Shown piece after piece: positions 29,001 to 35,662 of a stretch of 64,000 nucleotides of DNA. Both the position numbers and the translations under genes were made by a program. Location of the stretch: NCBI RefSeq assembly GCF_030409795.1, contig NZ_JAUFQN010000019.1, positions 1,116,001 to 1,180,000 of the forward strand, in the 5' to 3' direction. The notes beneath the pieces are model-generated. The model saw only the letters and a list, made by a program, of their open reading frames with translations, was not told where the DNA came from and did no database searches. The DNA comes from Flavobacterium paronense (GTDB lineage: Bacteria > Bacteroidota > Bacteroidia > Flavobacteriales > Flavobacteriaceae). Positions within the stretch are counted from its first letter, which is position 1; the number at the start of each line of letters is the position of its first letter.

Positions 29001-29325
29001 TACCGAAGGCGGTGTGGCTTATAGTTGTGAAGAGCTTATCATAAATGATGTTCAAATTATAGATTACCCCCATTATTTCACTCCAAATGGCGATGGTATA
29101 CACGATACATGGAATATTGTTGGATTGGGTGGACAACCTAACGCTAGGATTTACATCTTTGACCGTTATGGCAAACTGTTGAAACAAATCAGTTCAACCG
29201 GACTAGGTTGGGATGGAACATTTAATGGTCATTTAATGCCATCGGATGACTATTGGTTTACGGTTGATTATATTGAGAATCTGTCGGCTAAACAGTTTAA
29301 GGCGCACTTTACTTTGAAGCGGTAA
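20014..29325 (+). CDS. giant repetitive T9SS-secreted adhesin (3103 aa, type B sorting domain)
   Basis: The protein begins with a Sec signal peptide (MKNKLNLLFLIFLFTNSLFSQ). A jelly-roll carbohydrate-binding-like module follows (about 22-215, NLIVNGGFES start), then a SprB-like repeat (about 215-290, SANDGSITVGGIGGTLPY) and Ig-like modules. Next is a Cys-rich domain around residues 480-710 with PFDFCFYGENY and GVYQDTDM. Seven 86-residue repeats occupy residues 952-1553. About a dozen 90-105-residue modules of the CDxxxDG.FDLT ... VRVENNATGCY type occupy about 1645-2835. The last 87 residues (DYPHYFTPNGDGIHDTW to the end) are the gliding-motility-associated type B T9SS signal. It is likely a surface adhesin or SprB-like motility filament; the ligand is unknown. 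Transcription ends at the hairpin at 29347-29372. Confidence 0.93.
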   Translation: MKNKLNLLFLIFLFTNSLFSQNLIVNGGFESGGSGLGFVTNGAGYTLLNTPYSGTTTTGNFAFTTNPNLINTANFLPSSDHTTGSGRMLIIDGNTNATSPRFWKAGNTGAGITTLVIGTTYRFSYWIKSVSSLVTGPASQANIVVQVTGGSGLTLVAGSTLAPLPALGWRHVVYSFTATATTATIELWNTNTSSVGNDFAVDDFMLTSTLMVTYNVTDALCASANDGSITVGGIGGTLPYSNYTISGPVSQNNATGIFTGLPPGIYTVSVTDSALPLPSIATMANAVVGPSLATSSNVAICLGNSTTLSVSGSPNGYTWTSAPVDATLTNPNSSNPTVTPAVTTVYTVSSTNGACNLSKSVTVTVNPLPVANITGNATICPGNTAVITITGTPSSTVTFVNNLGNSYSPFIPASGTLAWTTPILNATTIYTLVSVKNFASFCQRNYTGVAVTITVVPNGCATVGTLPGSGSLPLDLTLCTSGECRVIQANISNVPSTSTYAASSIPYCPYPFTDPSYNVVPITGGDDFWSDVINLPFDFCFYGENYTSCNAGTNGLITFDPKTPGAFCPWPDTSVPITGQNQTKSIFGVYQDTDMAIPPSAANRQVNWVLQGTYPCRKLIVNFYNLGQWNSVGSNPGLQTSQIVLYEVSNIIEVFVQRRVAGSPWAGSGAIGLIGGTPAQWVAAPGRNTGNWSVTTSEAWRFTPTGPNVPVVINWFAGATPIGTGPSITVCPTADTTYTANAIYNVCGVSQTATTSVNLRVNPDLTNAPVNITQCSNTFNLTTNASVILGALNPSDYDISYHLSATDAAAVSNPIANPSAFVSSGQTIYVAIYLNTFGCTVVKPFNLIISCGTISPVPDLTLCESSLGSGTAVFNLTPQTAIALGGENPADYTITYYLSQAAANAGIAGTEINPINSFIGTNQTLYIRMQNNANPVTFYTTDFDLIVNSIANAGTDGSITICNGNTTSVNLFNLITGEQTGGIWTQTSGTGGTFNAAAGTFTPTAGTTSSTFTYTIDGIAPCADDTSIATINIIPQPSAGTDGGTVICASSNTPIDLFSLITGEQTGGTWTQTTGTGGIFNAGAGTFAPTAGATSSTFTYTVNGIAPCVNDSSIATVTIGSQPNAGTDGATTVCETSVTAINLSSLITGEQAGGVWTQTSGTGGTFNAAAGTFTPSVGATTSSFTYTLSGVAPCITDTSLATVNIISQPSAGIDGGTVVCETSSIPLDLFSVITGEQSGGIWVRTSGTGGVFNAAAGTYTPAIGATTSTFTYTVAGVAPCGNDSSVATVTINSQPNAGTDGATTVCETSVTAINLSSLITGEQAGGVWTQTAGTGGTFNATGGTFTPSVGATSSIFTYTLIGVAPCSNDTSLVAVTINPQPTAGTDGGTVVCETSTTAVDLFSLITGEQTGGNWVRTSGTGGVFNSAAGTYTPAIGATTSTFTYTLTGTAPCINDSSLATITINSQPTAGNDGGTTICENDSTPINLYTLITGEQAGGTWTRTTGTGGAFNATTGIFTPALGVTTSTFTYTVIGTAPCVNDSSIVTIAINPLPTATISGTTAVCLNSTSPQIILTGANGTAPYTFTYSINTVVQPTIQTTAGNSVAVNVPTASQGVYTYAIVSIQDGNIPSCSQSQSDSAVVTVNTAPTINTPTSYVVCDDSLNNDGLYCFDLTTKIIEITGGDPTVVVDFYETTTSGVSQSSPYCSITPGVQTLDVRAHFIGSSACYSTTSLNLVVNPIPLPNPIITDYELCDYNNPGDGVEVFNLGTKTTEIANGQTGVTVRYYATLANAQSQTNPLPNLYSNTSNPQQIWINIRDNATGCNTTGSFNLVVNPLPSVTVAPTLFECSNGSSPTAEFDLTINEGTVTNGVTGLIVTYYNTLSSAQAGSPSIGSPSTYIGTDNEVVYIRVENSLTSCYSTTTQLLRVTQGPVAITPLPLHYCDPNNDGYGVFDLDSTSNEITGTPSGAPLPLGVSVTFHETPTDALLGANPKPSPYPNIFKDTQTIYVRVFYTLTGCANYVQLQLIVDPTPVATEPDAYELCDYTGAVGYETFDLTTRIQEVLGSLNPLTHSVTFYTSQASAELGTGNITNTTSYTNGIIDTETIYVRVEIIATGCYDIVPLQLIVNPLPQATQPNYPQYSLCDTTGLTGFETFDLASQIAPILLGQTGMDVTFYPSLLDAQNDTNVIINLQYTNVPVYVQTLGIRVTNRLTGCYVISTMDIRVEPLPTLIPPTQPYTVCDGDQDGYANFDLASLLPGLLNGIATYTLTIHETLPDANSGANPINTTVPYFSIDPFVQILFVRAQDNATGCYSILPIELNADPSPIAPINLNTITVCDQDSNPQDARTAIDLTQQTAAVLAQQTLAATNYTVTYYTTQLLAQGGAFPIIPAANYIGTNLDVIWVRVENNTTHCYNIGSFQLAINTPLLLTTPAPLSLCDDDANPNDQHHAFNLTVRDTQINQGTGYAVTYYPSLLDAQNNTNAISAANALAYINVPPAVQTLGVVVTTTVGCKSITTLDIRVLPIPTPNTNPRPLAPKCDDTNPGDMLELFDLTTNAAYIANGDPNVTLHYFLTQADAAVPQNEILTPTAALVGTNVWIRVENNRVDYLGNNCYVLVEQPLTVNPLPIVVQPLAPYRACDDNADGISVFDLTNPLLAQAVLGPTQAPANYTISYYLTAAGANPLTNTGETPLPSSYTNVTPNAQNIYIRVVNNATGCVNTGTLPLAVEAYATAIGPQLFNQCDSYADPYDGVELIDLTTYATAILNGQNPAVFILSYYTTQADAIAGTNALTLAEAQGYETDADTDTIWVKVENSSNLITPLCYAITTIDIKVERYPNPIINTDNGVNTICVDFNTNIVERSLLLDSGMAIPGNYTFEWFEAGAPTTVIGTGATYTVDTAAAAGATRDYTVHVASNSLLACDTTSASFQVIQSGQAVIPVGTIGYTVTNAFSASQIITVLIDGYGTYEYSLDDGPRQASNVFENVSLGTHIIHVWDTEGGVAYSCEELIINDVQIIDYPHYFTPNGDGIHDTWNIVGLGGQPNARIYIFDRYGKLLKQISSTGLGWDGTFNGHLMPSDDYWFTVDYIENLSAKQFKAHFTLKR
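22867..24672 (+). repeat. seven in-frame 258-bp repeats inside the adhesin gene
   Basis: Seven contiguous 258-bp (86-residue) units, starting at 22867, 23125, 23383, 23641, 23899, 24157 and 24415. Each contains LITGEQ-x-GG-x-W and TFTPxxGxTxSxFTYT. Units 3 and 5 are nearly identical in DNA, and units 4 and 6 closely similar, so a two-unit (516-bp) block was duplicated recently. Confidence 0.9.
24950..28525 (+). repeat. array of about twelve CDxxxDG/FDLT modules in the adhesin
   Basis: About twelve successive 90-105-residue modules share the order: Cys-Asp, FDL(T), a YY or FY strand, a DA helix, an I-x-VRV strand, TGCY and a P-rich linker (NPLP). Two more degenerate modules precede the 86-residue array. 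Copies differ by indels and are much more diverged than the 86-residue repeats. Confidence 0.8.
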
Positions 29326-29346
29326 ACTTCAGTTTTAAATATAAAG

Positions 29347-29372
29347 CCCCGATTATAAGTCGGGGTTTTTTT
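29347..29372 (+). terminator. intrinsic terminator of the adhesin gene
   Basis: CCCCGA (29347-29352) pairs with TCGGGG (29360-29365), extended by U-G/U-A pairs in the loop side, and is followed by seven T. Confidence 0.85.
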
Positions 29373-29408
29373 ATGTCCTGAATACCTCTTTGAAGCTGCA
29401 TAAACAGT

Positions 29409-29522
29409 AATCAATTAATTCATACGTATGAGTCAATCAATTCATACGTACAAACCAATCAATTCATGCTTACCAATTAATCAATTCATACGTACAAACT
29501 GTTTGGCTTGTACGTATGAATT
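29409..29522. repeat. 22-bp minisatellite ending in a 15-bp hairpin
   Basis: Units at 29409 (26 bp), 29435, 29457 and 29479 (22 bp each) share AATCAATTCATACGTAC. The last unit is followed by its own inverse: AATTCATACGTACAA (29483-29497) pairs perfectly with 29508-29522 across a 10-nt loop. Confidence 0.9.
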
Positions 29523-29579
29523 TTGTTAGAGTTCAAAAGGAAGACATAAGTCCCAATAGCCCCGATAGGAGCTAGCTAC

Positions 29580-29599
29580 CCTGCCTGCCGGCAGGCAGG
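29580..29599. repeat. GC-rich 20-bp perfect palindrome (REP-like)
   Basis: CCTGCCTGCC followed by its exact complement, embedded in an imperfect stem GCTAC (29575-29579) / GTAGC (29603-29607). Its GC content contrasts sharply with the AT-rich surroundings. It lies between the adhesin and the urease operon. Confidence 0.85.
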
Positions 29600-29680
29600 C
29601 ATGTAGCGCGGATAGCGGGAGCAGTGGTGTAAAGAAATACAAAGGTTACGCTCCTAAAATATAATATCTCATTGCGAATT

Positions 29681-30379
29681 TTACCAGTTCAAAAAAACCA
29701 TTCCAATACCACAAATTACTATGATAACAGCGCTAATTGACTCTATGTATTTTTCGTAATTTTTGAACTCAAATAAGTGGGCGCTAAAGTAGCCTATTAC
29801 CACCATTGCCAGCATGGTGAGTACTGTTGAGAATGTATATAAGGAAATTAGAATTCCAACTTTATTCAGAGAATAATTGATTGACGGATAAATGATTAGA
29901 GGAATCATTGGTTCACTAGGTCCTGAAGCAAATATAAAAAACAGTACCCATGGGGTTACTTTATAACGTTTATTGGTTCCGATGTTTTTTCCGTGCTGGT
30001 GTTCGAAGACAAAGATTTCCCCATCTTGAGAGGCGTCAAAATGTTTGTGGACTTTGTTTTTATTGAGATTGTACAATGCATAAATCAGGTATATAATTCC
30101 AAAACAAAGTAACAGCCAAGCTGCAAAACCGCCTCGAATGGCTTCGATATGGAATGTTTTTTTTATGGACCAGCCTAAAAATATTCCTATAACCCCTAAA
30201 ATAACCGAACTTAGTACATGTGCAATTCCGCATAAAGCGGTCCAAAATAAGGTTTTATTGAGGCTCCATTTTTTGGAACGAGAAAGGACAATAAATGGCA
30301 AGTAATGGTCGGGTCCGCTAAAGGTATGCACTGCGCTTATGGATAAAACGGTAATAATTAGTAGTGCGAATTCAGACAT
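29681..30379 (-). CDS. UreH/RcnA-type nickel permease-like membrane protein
   Basis: The 232-residue protein has about six transmembrane helices and the helix-1 motif HTFSGPDHYLPF, the H-x5-DH-like signature of the UreH/NiCoT-related nickel exporters and permeases. A second His-containing helix reads GIAHVLSSVI, and the central cytoplasmic loop is His-rich (KHFDASQDGEIFVFEHQHGK). Its start lies 7 bp after ureD, as the last gene of the urease operon, so it very probably supplies nickel for the urease active site. TauE/SafE-like exporters are the main alternative, but the operon context argues for nickel. Confidence 0.82.
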   Translation of the reverse strand: MSEFALLIITVLSISAVHTFSGPDHYLPFIVLSRSKKWSLNKTLFWTALCGIAHVLSSVILGVIGIFLGWSIKKTFHIEAIRGGFAAWLLLCFGIIYLIYALYNLNKNKVHKHFDASQDGEIFVFEHQHGKNIGTNKRYKVTPWVLFFIFASGPSEPMIPLIIYPSINYSLNKVGILISLYTFSTVLTMLAMVVIGYFSAHLFEFKNYEKYIESISAVIIVICGIGMVFLNW

Positions 30380-30386
30380 TGTAAGA

Positions 30387-31193
30387 TTAGAAATTAGCAG
30401 TTACAGGTTGCACTTCATTACTAAATATTTGAGTTAACTCTTTTAACAACAAAAATAATTTTTCGGAATTGTGGTGTAGGATTTTAATAATTAAGCCATA
30501 ACCATTTGTTTCGGATGTTCCGAAAAGCAAGTTTTCTTCAGCTGAGAGAAAAGCATCTATTTGTTGTTTGACTAATTTCAATTCTATCTTTTCATTAAAA
30601 TAAATCAAACTGGCTTGATGTGTAAATCCTTCTAATTGGCCTAATTCAAGTGGATTAATTTCTGATGGGTTCATATATAAGTTTTCAAAAAGCACTAGTT
30701 TACCTTTTTTATAGATAGCTGTTTTATTTTGAAACTCGGTAAATTCAAAATGTTCTGCCTTTAATTTTCTTCCGCAAGTTAGTATTTCGCCCCAAATTAA
30801 AGTGGCATTTTCTTCTAAGTTAATGGTGTTGGTTGCCTTGTAATTGGAGTTTTTATGAGGAACCGTAGGATGTGGAAGATATTTGAAAAAGCCGTTTTTA
30901 CCGACTTCAACCTTCATATTTTGAGAAGCAGATCCTTCCATAGTAAAAATGCGTTGGTACGATTGCGTTGAAAATTCCAATTGACAATTCTCCTGAACGG
31001 TAATCTCAAAATCGTAACAATCGCCATCTAAAATTCCGGGTGAAGCACTCATAAGTACCAGTTCTAAAACAGCTTGGTTTTTATCTTCCCGAATTTCAGC
31101 CACTTTAAAAGGCGCAGTATGATAGGCCGATTTTAAGTGTGTAATTTCGTTTCGCAAATAAGTATCTATTTTAACTGTTGCAATCATCTCCAA
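30387..31193 (-). CDS. ureD: urease accessory protein UreD
   Basis: The 268-residue protein matches UreD (called UreH in Helicobacter). It has an all-beta scaffold with the motifs [34 protein letters not shown] and LTCGRK. UreD forms the UreDFG platform that delivers Ni and CO2 to apo-urease. It overlaps ureG by 10 bp and is followed by the nickel-permease-like gene after 7 bp. Confidence 0.92.
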   Translation of the reverse strand: MEMIATVKIDTYLRNEITHLKSAYHTAPFKVAEIREDKNQAVLELVLMSASPGILDGDCYDFEITVQENCQLEFSTQSYQRIFTMEGSASQNMKVEVGKNGFFKYLPHPTVPHKNSNYKATNTINLEENATLIWGEILTCGRKLKAEHFEFTEFQNKTAIYKKGKLVLFENLYMNPSEINPLELGQLEGFTHQASLIYFNEKIELKLVKQQIDAFLSAEENLLFGTSETNGYGLIIKILHHNSEKLFLLLKELTQIFSNEVQPVTANF

Positions 31194-31819
31194 AGTTTAG
31201 GTTCGGGAACATCTTCCATTAAGGCGTATTTTTTTATCCAGCCAATGACATCAAATAAACCTTCGCTTTTCATTAGATTGGTGAAGACAAATGGTTTTCC
31301 GTTTCGCATTTTTCTGGCATCACGTTCCATGACTCCGAGGTCAGCATTGACATAAGGCGCTAGGTCGATTTTATTTATCATTAGCAAATCGCTTCGCGTA
31401 ATTCCGGGACCTCCTTTTCTTGGTATTTTATCCCCTTCGGCAACATCAATTACAAAGATAGTGACATCCGCCAAGTCAGGACTAAAAGTAGCCGAAAGGT
31501 TATCGCCGCCGCTTTCTATAAATACCAGTTCCATTTCAGGAAAACGTTCTGACAATTCTTCGACCGCTTCCAGATTCATGCTGGCATCTTCGCGAATGGC
31601 AGTGTGCGGGCAGCCTCCGGTTTCTACACCTATGATTCGTTCTGCTGGTAGCAAACTGTTTTTTGTTAGAAATTCGGCATCTTCCTGAGTGTAAATATCA
31701 TTTGTGATTACCCCGATAGAATAGGTACTGGCTAATTCCCGGGTTAGTTTTTCAATTAAGGCAGTTTTACCGGAACCTACTGGTCCTGCAATTCCTATTT
31801 TTATGTAGCTTCTGTTCAT
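31184..31819 (-). CDS. ureG: urease accessory GTPase UreG
   Basis: The 211-residue SIMIBI GTPase has the P-loop GPVGSGKT near the N terminus, the nickel-binding context [15 protein letters not shown] (Cys-Pro-His), [10 protein letters not shown], and the guanine motif NKIDL. It powers nickel insertion into urease. It has no His-rich N-terminal tail. It lies 19 bp after ureF and overlaps ureD. Confidence 0.97.
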   Translation of the reverse strand: MNRSYIKIGIAGPVGSGKTALIEKLTRELASTYSIGVITNDIYTQEDAEFLTKNSLLPAERIIGVETGGCPHTAIREDASMNLEAVEELSERFPEMELVFIESGGDNLSATFSPDLADVTIFVIDVAEGDKIPRKGGPGITRSDLLMINKIDLAPYVNADLGVMERDARKMRNGKPFVFTNLMKSEGLFDVIGWIKKYALMEDVPEPKLWR

Positions 31820-31838
31820 TTTATTTTTCTATAACCTT

Positions 31839-32522
31839 TTAAGACATGTATAATCGGGAATATAAATTTTCGTGTTGCATCGATCGAATATCAAATCCTA
31901 CGGAACTTTTTCCTAATAATACTTCATTTGGAACTAATGCTTTTTCTGTTAACTGCTCTAATAAAGGCAGTATTTCAAACAATAATTTTTGTCCTGAATC
32001 CTGGCTTAAGGGAATTAATTTCACAGCATTTGTAATGTAACTTATTGCAGTATTATAAAAAAATCCTTCTAAGGCTTCCTTCTTTGGAATCTTTAGTTCA
32101 TGCGCATAGATGCCGAATAAAATGCAATAATGTCCAAATAGTTCTTTGTTTTTAATAGCTTCTTCAATCTGAAAAGTTAGTGTAGATTGTATCCTTGGAT
32201 TGAATATTTTCATTAGACGCGTACCTAGTTTCTGGCTTGCATTTCGAATTTCTTTAGGTAGTTTTGAAGCATTGCAAATCGAATCCAATTCCATTATTCT
32301 GTCCCAATTTTGATTAGCACAAGCCTCATATACCAGACTGACAAAAGCCGCTTCGTTGTGTAAGATAGTATTTGAAAGGATTTGCGTCAAATAGACCTTC
32401 ATCGTTTCAGGCGAATTGACGATTTCTTTCTGCGTGTAGGTTTCCAGTCCGGAGGAATGCGAAAATCCCCCAATAGGTAAGGTTGGGTCGCACAAATGCA
32501 GCAGCTGTAATTGGGAACTCAT
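31839..32522 (-). CDS. ureF: urease accessory protein UreF
   Basis: The 227-residue all-helical protein has typical UreF features: LCDPTLPIGGFSHSSGLETY near the N terminus, GHYCILFGIYAHELKIP, and LIPLSQDSGQKLL. UreF links UreD with UreG and gates GTPase activity. Its ATG overlaps the ureE stop by 4 bp, indicating coupled translation. Confidence 0.96.
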   Translation of the reverse strand: MSSQLQLLHLCDPTLPIGGFSHSSGLETYTQKEIVNSPETMKVYLTQILSNTILHNEAAFVSLVYEACANQNWDRIMELDSICNASKLPKEIRNASQKLGTRLMKIFNPRIQSTLTFQIEEAIKNKELFGHYCILFGIYAHELKIPKKEALEGFFYNTAISYITNAVKLIPLSQDSGQKLLFEILPLLEQLTEKALVPNEVLLGKSSVGFDIRSMQHENLYSRLYMS

Positions 32523-33010
32523 ACTTCTTTTTGTGTTAAGTTCATGATTTTGGAAAATAAGGTTCCGCTTTCTCCGTGAGGGGCAACACTTGTTTTTAAC
32601 GGATATAATAGTGCTCTATTTTCTTGAGACACTTCAAAACCCATAGCAGTAAGCTGTCTGAAAAGTGGTTTTTCAAAAGGCACTAGTAACTCTTCTGCTT
32701 CATAAAATAACGGTAAGTGTTTGTTGCCAATTTCGTAACAGATTGAGGCTGTTTCAAAATTATTTTTGGGTTTGATTACGATACATTCGCAAGGAAGAAT
32801 TCGTATTACATAGTCTTTTCCAGTTTCTTGATGTATAATTTCTCCTTGCTGTAAATTGGGGTTTTCGTGTAAAAATTTGAATCGAAAATCTTTTCCATCA
32901 GCAGCAGTTTTGTGTTGAATGCGTTTGTTGGTTTCAAACCATTCCAAGTCAATCCAAATAGTTTCGGAATTGGTATTTAAAATGACTTGTGGTTTTTGTG
33001 TAATCAGCAT
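32519..33010 (-). CDS. ureE: urease accessory nickel chaperone UreE
   Basis: The 163-residue reading from the ATG at 33010 ([14 protein letters not shown]) fits UreE: a peptide-binding N-terminal domain and a metallochaperone domain with YEIGNKHLPLFYEAEELLVPFE, whose HLP His is the conserved nickel ligand. The C-terminal His-rich tail of some UreE proteins is absent (ends MNLTQKEV). The start forms a TAATG overlap with the ureC stop; the longer frame to 33061 lies within ureC. Confidence 0.93.
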   Translation of the reverse strand: MLITQKPQVILNTNSETIWIDLEWFETNKRIQHKTAADGKDFRFKFLHENPNLQQGEIIHQETGKDYVIRILPCECIVIKPKNNFETASICYEIGNKHLPLFYEAEELLVPFEKPLFRQLTAMGFEVSQENRALLYPLKTSVAPHGESGTLFSKIMNLTQKEV

Positions 33011-34731
33011 TAAAATAAAAAATAGCGTTGTGTTAATGGTAATTCTTTTGCCGGTTCGCAAGTAATTTTCTCTCCGTCTACTTTTACTTCATAGGTTTCA
33101 GGATTGACTTCAATATTTGGAGTTTTATCGTTGTGAATTAAATCCTTTTTACCAATATTCCGACAGTTTTCAACAGGCAAAATAACTTTGTTTAATTCGT
33201 ATTTGGCAATGGTTTTATTTTCGATAGAGATTTTGGAAACAAAGGTAATGCAGGTTTTAAATAATGCTTTTCCATAGGCTCCAAACATGGGTCTGTAAAT
33301 AACAGGTTGCGGCGTTGGAATAGAGGCATTTGGGTCGCCCATTCTTCCGGCAATAATCATTCCGCCTTTGATAATTAATTCGGGTTTTACTCCAAATAGT
33401 GCTGGCTTCCAGAGGATGATATCGGCAAATTTACCTTCCTCTAATGAACCAACGTGTTTAGATATTCCGTGAGAAATGGCTGGGTTGATAGTGTACTTGG
33501 CAATGTATCTTTTTACTCTAAAATTATCATTATTGTTGGATTCGTCTTCTGTTAAAAACCCACGTTGTACTTTCATTTTATGGGCTGTTTGCCACGTTCG
33601 TGTAATTACTTCTGAAACTCTTCCCATAGCTTGAGAATCGCTGCTCATCATACTGAAAACACCCATGTCATGCAAAATATCTTCTGCAGCAATGGTTTCA
33701 GGACGGATTCTGGAATCGGCAAAAGAAACATCTTCAGGAACCGATTTATCCAAGTGGTGACAAACCATTAGCATGTCTAAATGTTCATCAATAGTATTGA
33801 TTGTATACGGTCTTGTTGGGTTTGTACTTGAAGGTAAAACATTAGGATACATGGCTGATTTTATGATATCCGGTGCGTGACCGCCTCCAGCTCCTTCAGT
33901 ATGGAAGGTGTGAATTACTCTGCCGTTAATGGCTTTGATGGTATCTTCTAAAAAGCCACTTTCGTTTAAGGTGTCCGTATGAATTGCTACTTGGATGTCT
34001 AATTTGTCTGCGACAGTTAAAGAAGCGTCTATTGTTGCTGGAGTAGAACCCCAATCTTCGTGTATTTTTAATCCTAAAGCTCCGGCTTCTATTTGTTCTA
34101 TGAGTGGTTCAACAGATGAACAATTTCCTTTACCAAAAAATCCTAAATTCATTGGAAACGCTTCTGCCGATTCTAACATTTTTTGAATATTCCAGGCACC
34201 AGGCGTTACAGTAGTTGCATTGGTTCCATCTGCAGGTCCAGTTCCTCCACCTATCATTGTTGTCACGCCACTGTATAAAGCATGATCTATTTGTTGTGGA
34301 CAAATAAAATGGATATGAGTATCAATTCCACCTGCAGTGGCGATTAATCCGGCTCCACCGTGAACTTCGGTAGAAGCTCCTATAATCATATTAGGAGAAA
34401 CACCATCCATAGTATCGGGATTACCGGCTTTTCCAATTCCGACAATTTTGCCGTCTTTAATTCCGATATCACCTTTTACAATTCCCCAATGATCGATGAC
34501 CATTACATTTGTAATTACAAAATCAAGAACACCTTCATTTCTGGTAGCTCTTGCTGATTGTGCCATTCCATCTCGAATGGTTTTTCCACCACCAAATTTG
34601 GCTTCTTCTCCATAAACGTTATAATCTTTTTCAATTTCGATGAATAGTTCTGTGTCGCCCAAACGTACTTTATCACCAACGGTTGGCCCGAACATGTTGG
34701 CGTACTTAATCCTATTTATGTGTGTACTCAT
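33010..34731 (-). CDS. ureC: urease subunit alpha
   Basis: The 573-residue catalytic subunit of nickel urease hydrolyses urea to ammonia and carbamate. All active-site landmarks are present: [12 protein letters not shown] (two Ni-binding His), LKIHEDWG (carbamylated Lys), [29 protein letters not shown], the flap MVCHHLDKS with its Cys, and [11 protein letters not shown] (Ni-binding Asp). Nothing suggests inactivation. It lies 3 bp after ureB and overlaps ureE. The subunits are separate (gamma, beta, alpha), unlike the fused Helicobacter form. Confidence 0.98.
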   Translation of the reverse strand: MSTHINRIKYANMFGPTVGDKVRLGDTELFIEIEKDYNVYGEEAKFGGGKTIRDGMAQSARATRNEGVLDFVITNVMVIDHWGIVKGDIGIKDGKIVGIGKAGNPDTMDGVSPNMIIGASTEVHGGAGLIATAGGIDTHIHFICPQQIDHALYSGVTTMIGGGTGPADGTNATTVTPGAWNIQKMLESAEAFPMNLGFFGKGNCSSVEPLIEQIEAGALGLKIHEDWGSTPATIDASLTVADKLDIQVAIHTDTLNESGFLEDTIKAINGRVIHTFHTEGAGGGHAPDIIKSAMYPNVLPSSTNPTRPYTINTIDEHLDMLMVCHHLDKSVPEDVSFADSRIRPETIAAEDILHDMGVFSMMSSDSQAMGRVSEVITRTWQTAHKMKVQRGFLTEDESNNNDNFRVKRYIAKYTINPAISHGISKHVGSLEEGKFADIILWKPALFGVKPELIIKGGMIIAGRMGDPNASIPTPQPVIYRPMFGAYGKALFKTCITFVSKISIENKTIAKYELNKVILPVENCRNIGKKDLIHNDKTPNIEVNPETYEVKVDGEKITCEPAKELPLTQRYFLF

Positions 34732-34734
34732 AAT

Positions 34735-35094
34735 TTACTCTTTCAAAAACACATTCATTTTATTTTCAATAGCATCCAAATTGGCAGTATCAATAGTTCC
34801 GTCTACCAAATTATTAAATCCTATAATCGTTTTTGTTCCGCCGATTTCGACTAACTCAACCTTTTTTTCTTCGCCAGGTTCAAAACGAACGGCTGTTCCA
34901 GCCGCTATATTTAAACGCAGACCGAGTGTTTTCATTCGGTCAAACTTTATTTTCTTATTGACTTCAAAAAAATGAAAGTGGGAACCAATTTGAACTGGCC
35001 GATCTCCCATATTAGTAACTTCGATAAAAATTTTTCTTTTACCGGAATTGATTTCAATTGGGTCACTTTTTAAAATGTATTCGCCTGGTATCAT
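34735..35094 (-). CDS. ureB: urease subunit beta
   Basis: The 119-residue subunit opens with [19 protein letters not shown] and has [19 protein letters not shown] and [21 protein letters not shown], all diagnostic for UreB. Its ATG overlaps the ureA stop by 4 bp. Confidence 0.97.
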   Translation of the reverse strand: MIPGEYILKSDPIEINSGKRKIFIEVTNMGDRPVQIGSHFHFFEVNKKIKFDRMKTLGLRLNIAAGTAVRFEPGEEKKVELVEIGGTKTIIGFNNLVDGTIDTANLDAIENKMNVFLKE

Positions 35095-35393
35095 TTGATT
35101 GGATTATGAACAGTTACTAATTTAGTTCCGTCGGGGAAAGTGCCTTCTATTTGAATGTCGTGAATCATTTCGGGAATTCCTTCCATTACTTCATCTCGAG
35201 TAAGAATGGTTGTGCCGTAGTGCATTAATTCGGCTACGGTTTTTCCATCCCGAATGGCTTCTAATAATTCGGAACTGATTAAGGCAATAGCTTCTGGATA
35301 GTTGAGTTTTAAACCTCTTTTTCTTCTTTTTTGAGCCAATTCTCCAGCTGTATGAAGGAGTAGTTTTTCTATTTCTTTTGGATTCAGGTGCAT
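35091..35393 (-). CDS. ureA: urease subunit gamma
   Basis: The 100-residue subunit is typical: [43 protein letters not shown], the MHYGTTIL segment and VEGIPEM-like [12 protein letters not shown]. It is the first gene of the compact ureABCEFGD-permease operon. A possible promoter with one mismatch to TAnnTTTG (TATCTTTT, minus 35453-35446) lies 53 bp upstream; I see no nickel or nitrogen regulator site that I can name. Confidence 0.97.
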   Translation of the reverse strand: MHLNPKEIEKLLLHTAGELAQKRRKRGLKLNYPEAIALISSELLEAIRDGKTVAELMHYGTTILTRDEVMEGIPEMIHDIQIEGTFPDGTKLVTVHNPIK

Positions 35394-35605
35394 TACTATG
35401 GAATTTAATATTTAAAACAACAGGTGCTTTTTTTTTGGAGCATTAAAAGATAAAAGTATAAATATTTTAAAATACACCTATTAAATAGCGGCGTGTGTTT
35501 TAAAAAATTATCATATTCTTTAAATTACATTTACTTTTAAGGGGTAATGATTATTATTGACTTTTTATTTGTGAAAAGTATAATTGAAATGGTATTTAAA
35601 ATAAA

Positions 35606-35642
35606 AAATCCTGTCTTGTTTTTTTGGAACAAGGCAGGATTT
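35606..35642. terminator. hairpin terminator after the second giant T9SS gene
   Basis: Arms of 15 nt with a single mismatch (AAATCCTGTCTTGTT and AACAAGGCAGGATTT) with an A run on the distal side give a terminator for the minus-strand gene ending at 35663. The region 35394-35605 otherwise shows only an AT-rich urease leader. Confidence 0.8.
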
Positions 35643-35662
35643 AAATAGTAGTAGATTATTTT

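Larger units (their letters stand above)
29326..29680. other. 355-bp spacer with terminator, 22-bp array and REP-like palindrome
   Basis: No gene. In order it holds the adhesin terminator (29347-29372), four 22-bp repeats (29409-29500), a 15-bp hairpin (29483-29522) and a GC-rich perfect 20-bp palindrome (29580-29599) inside a weaker GCTAC/GTAGC stem. Confidence 0.8.

Noticed and set aside
29409..29500. CRISPR array
   Set aside because: Units are contiguous 22-bp repeats with no unique spacers and no cas genes nearby.
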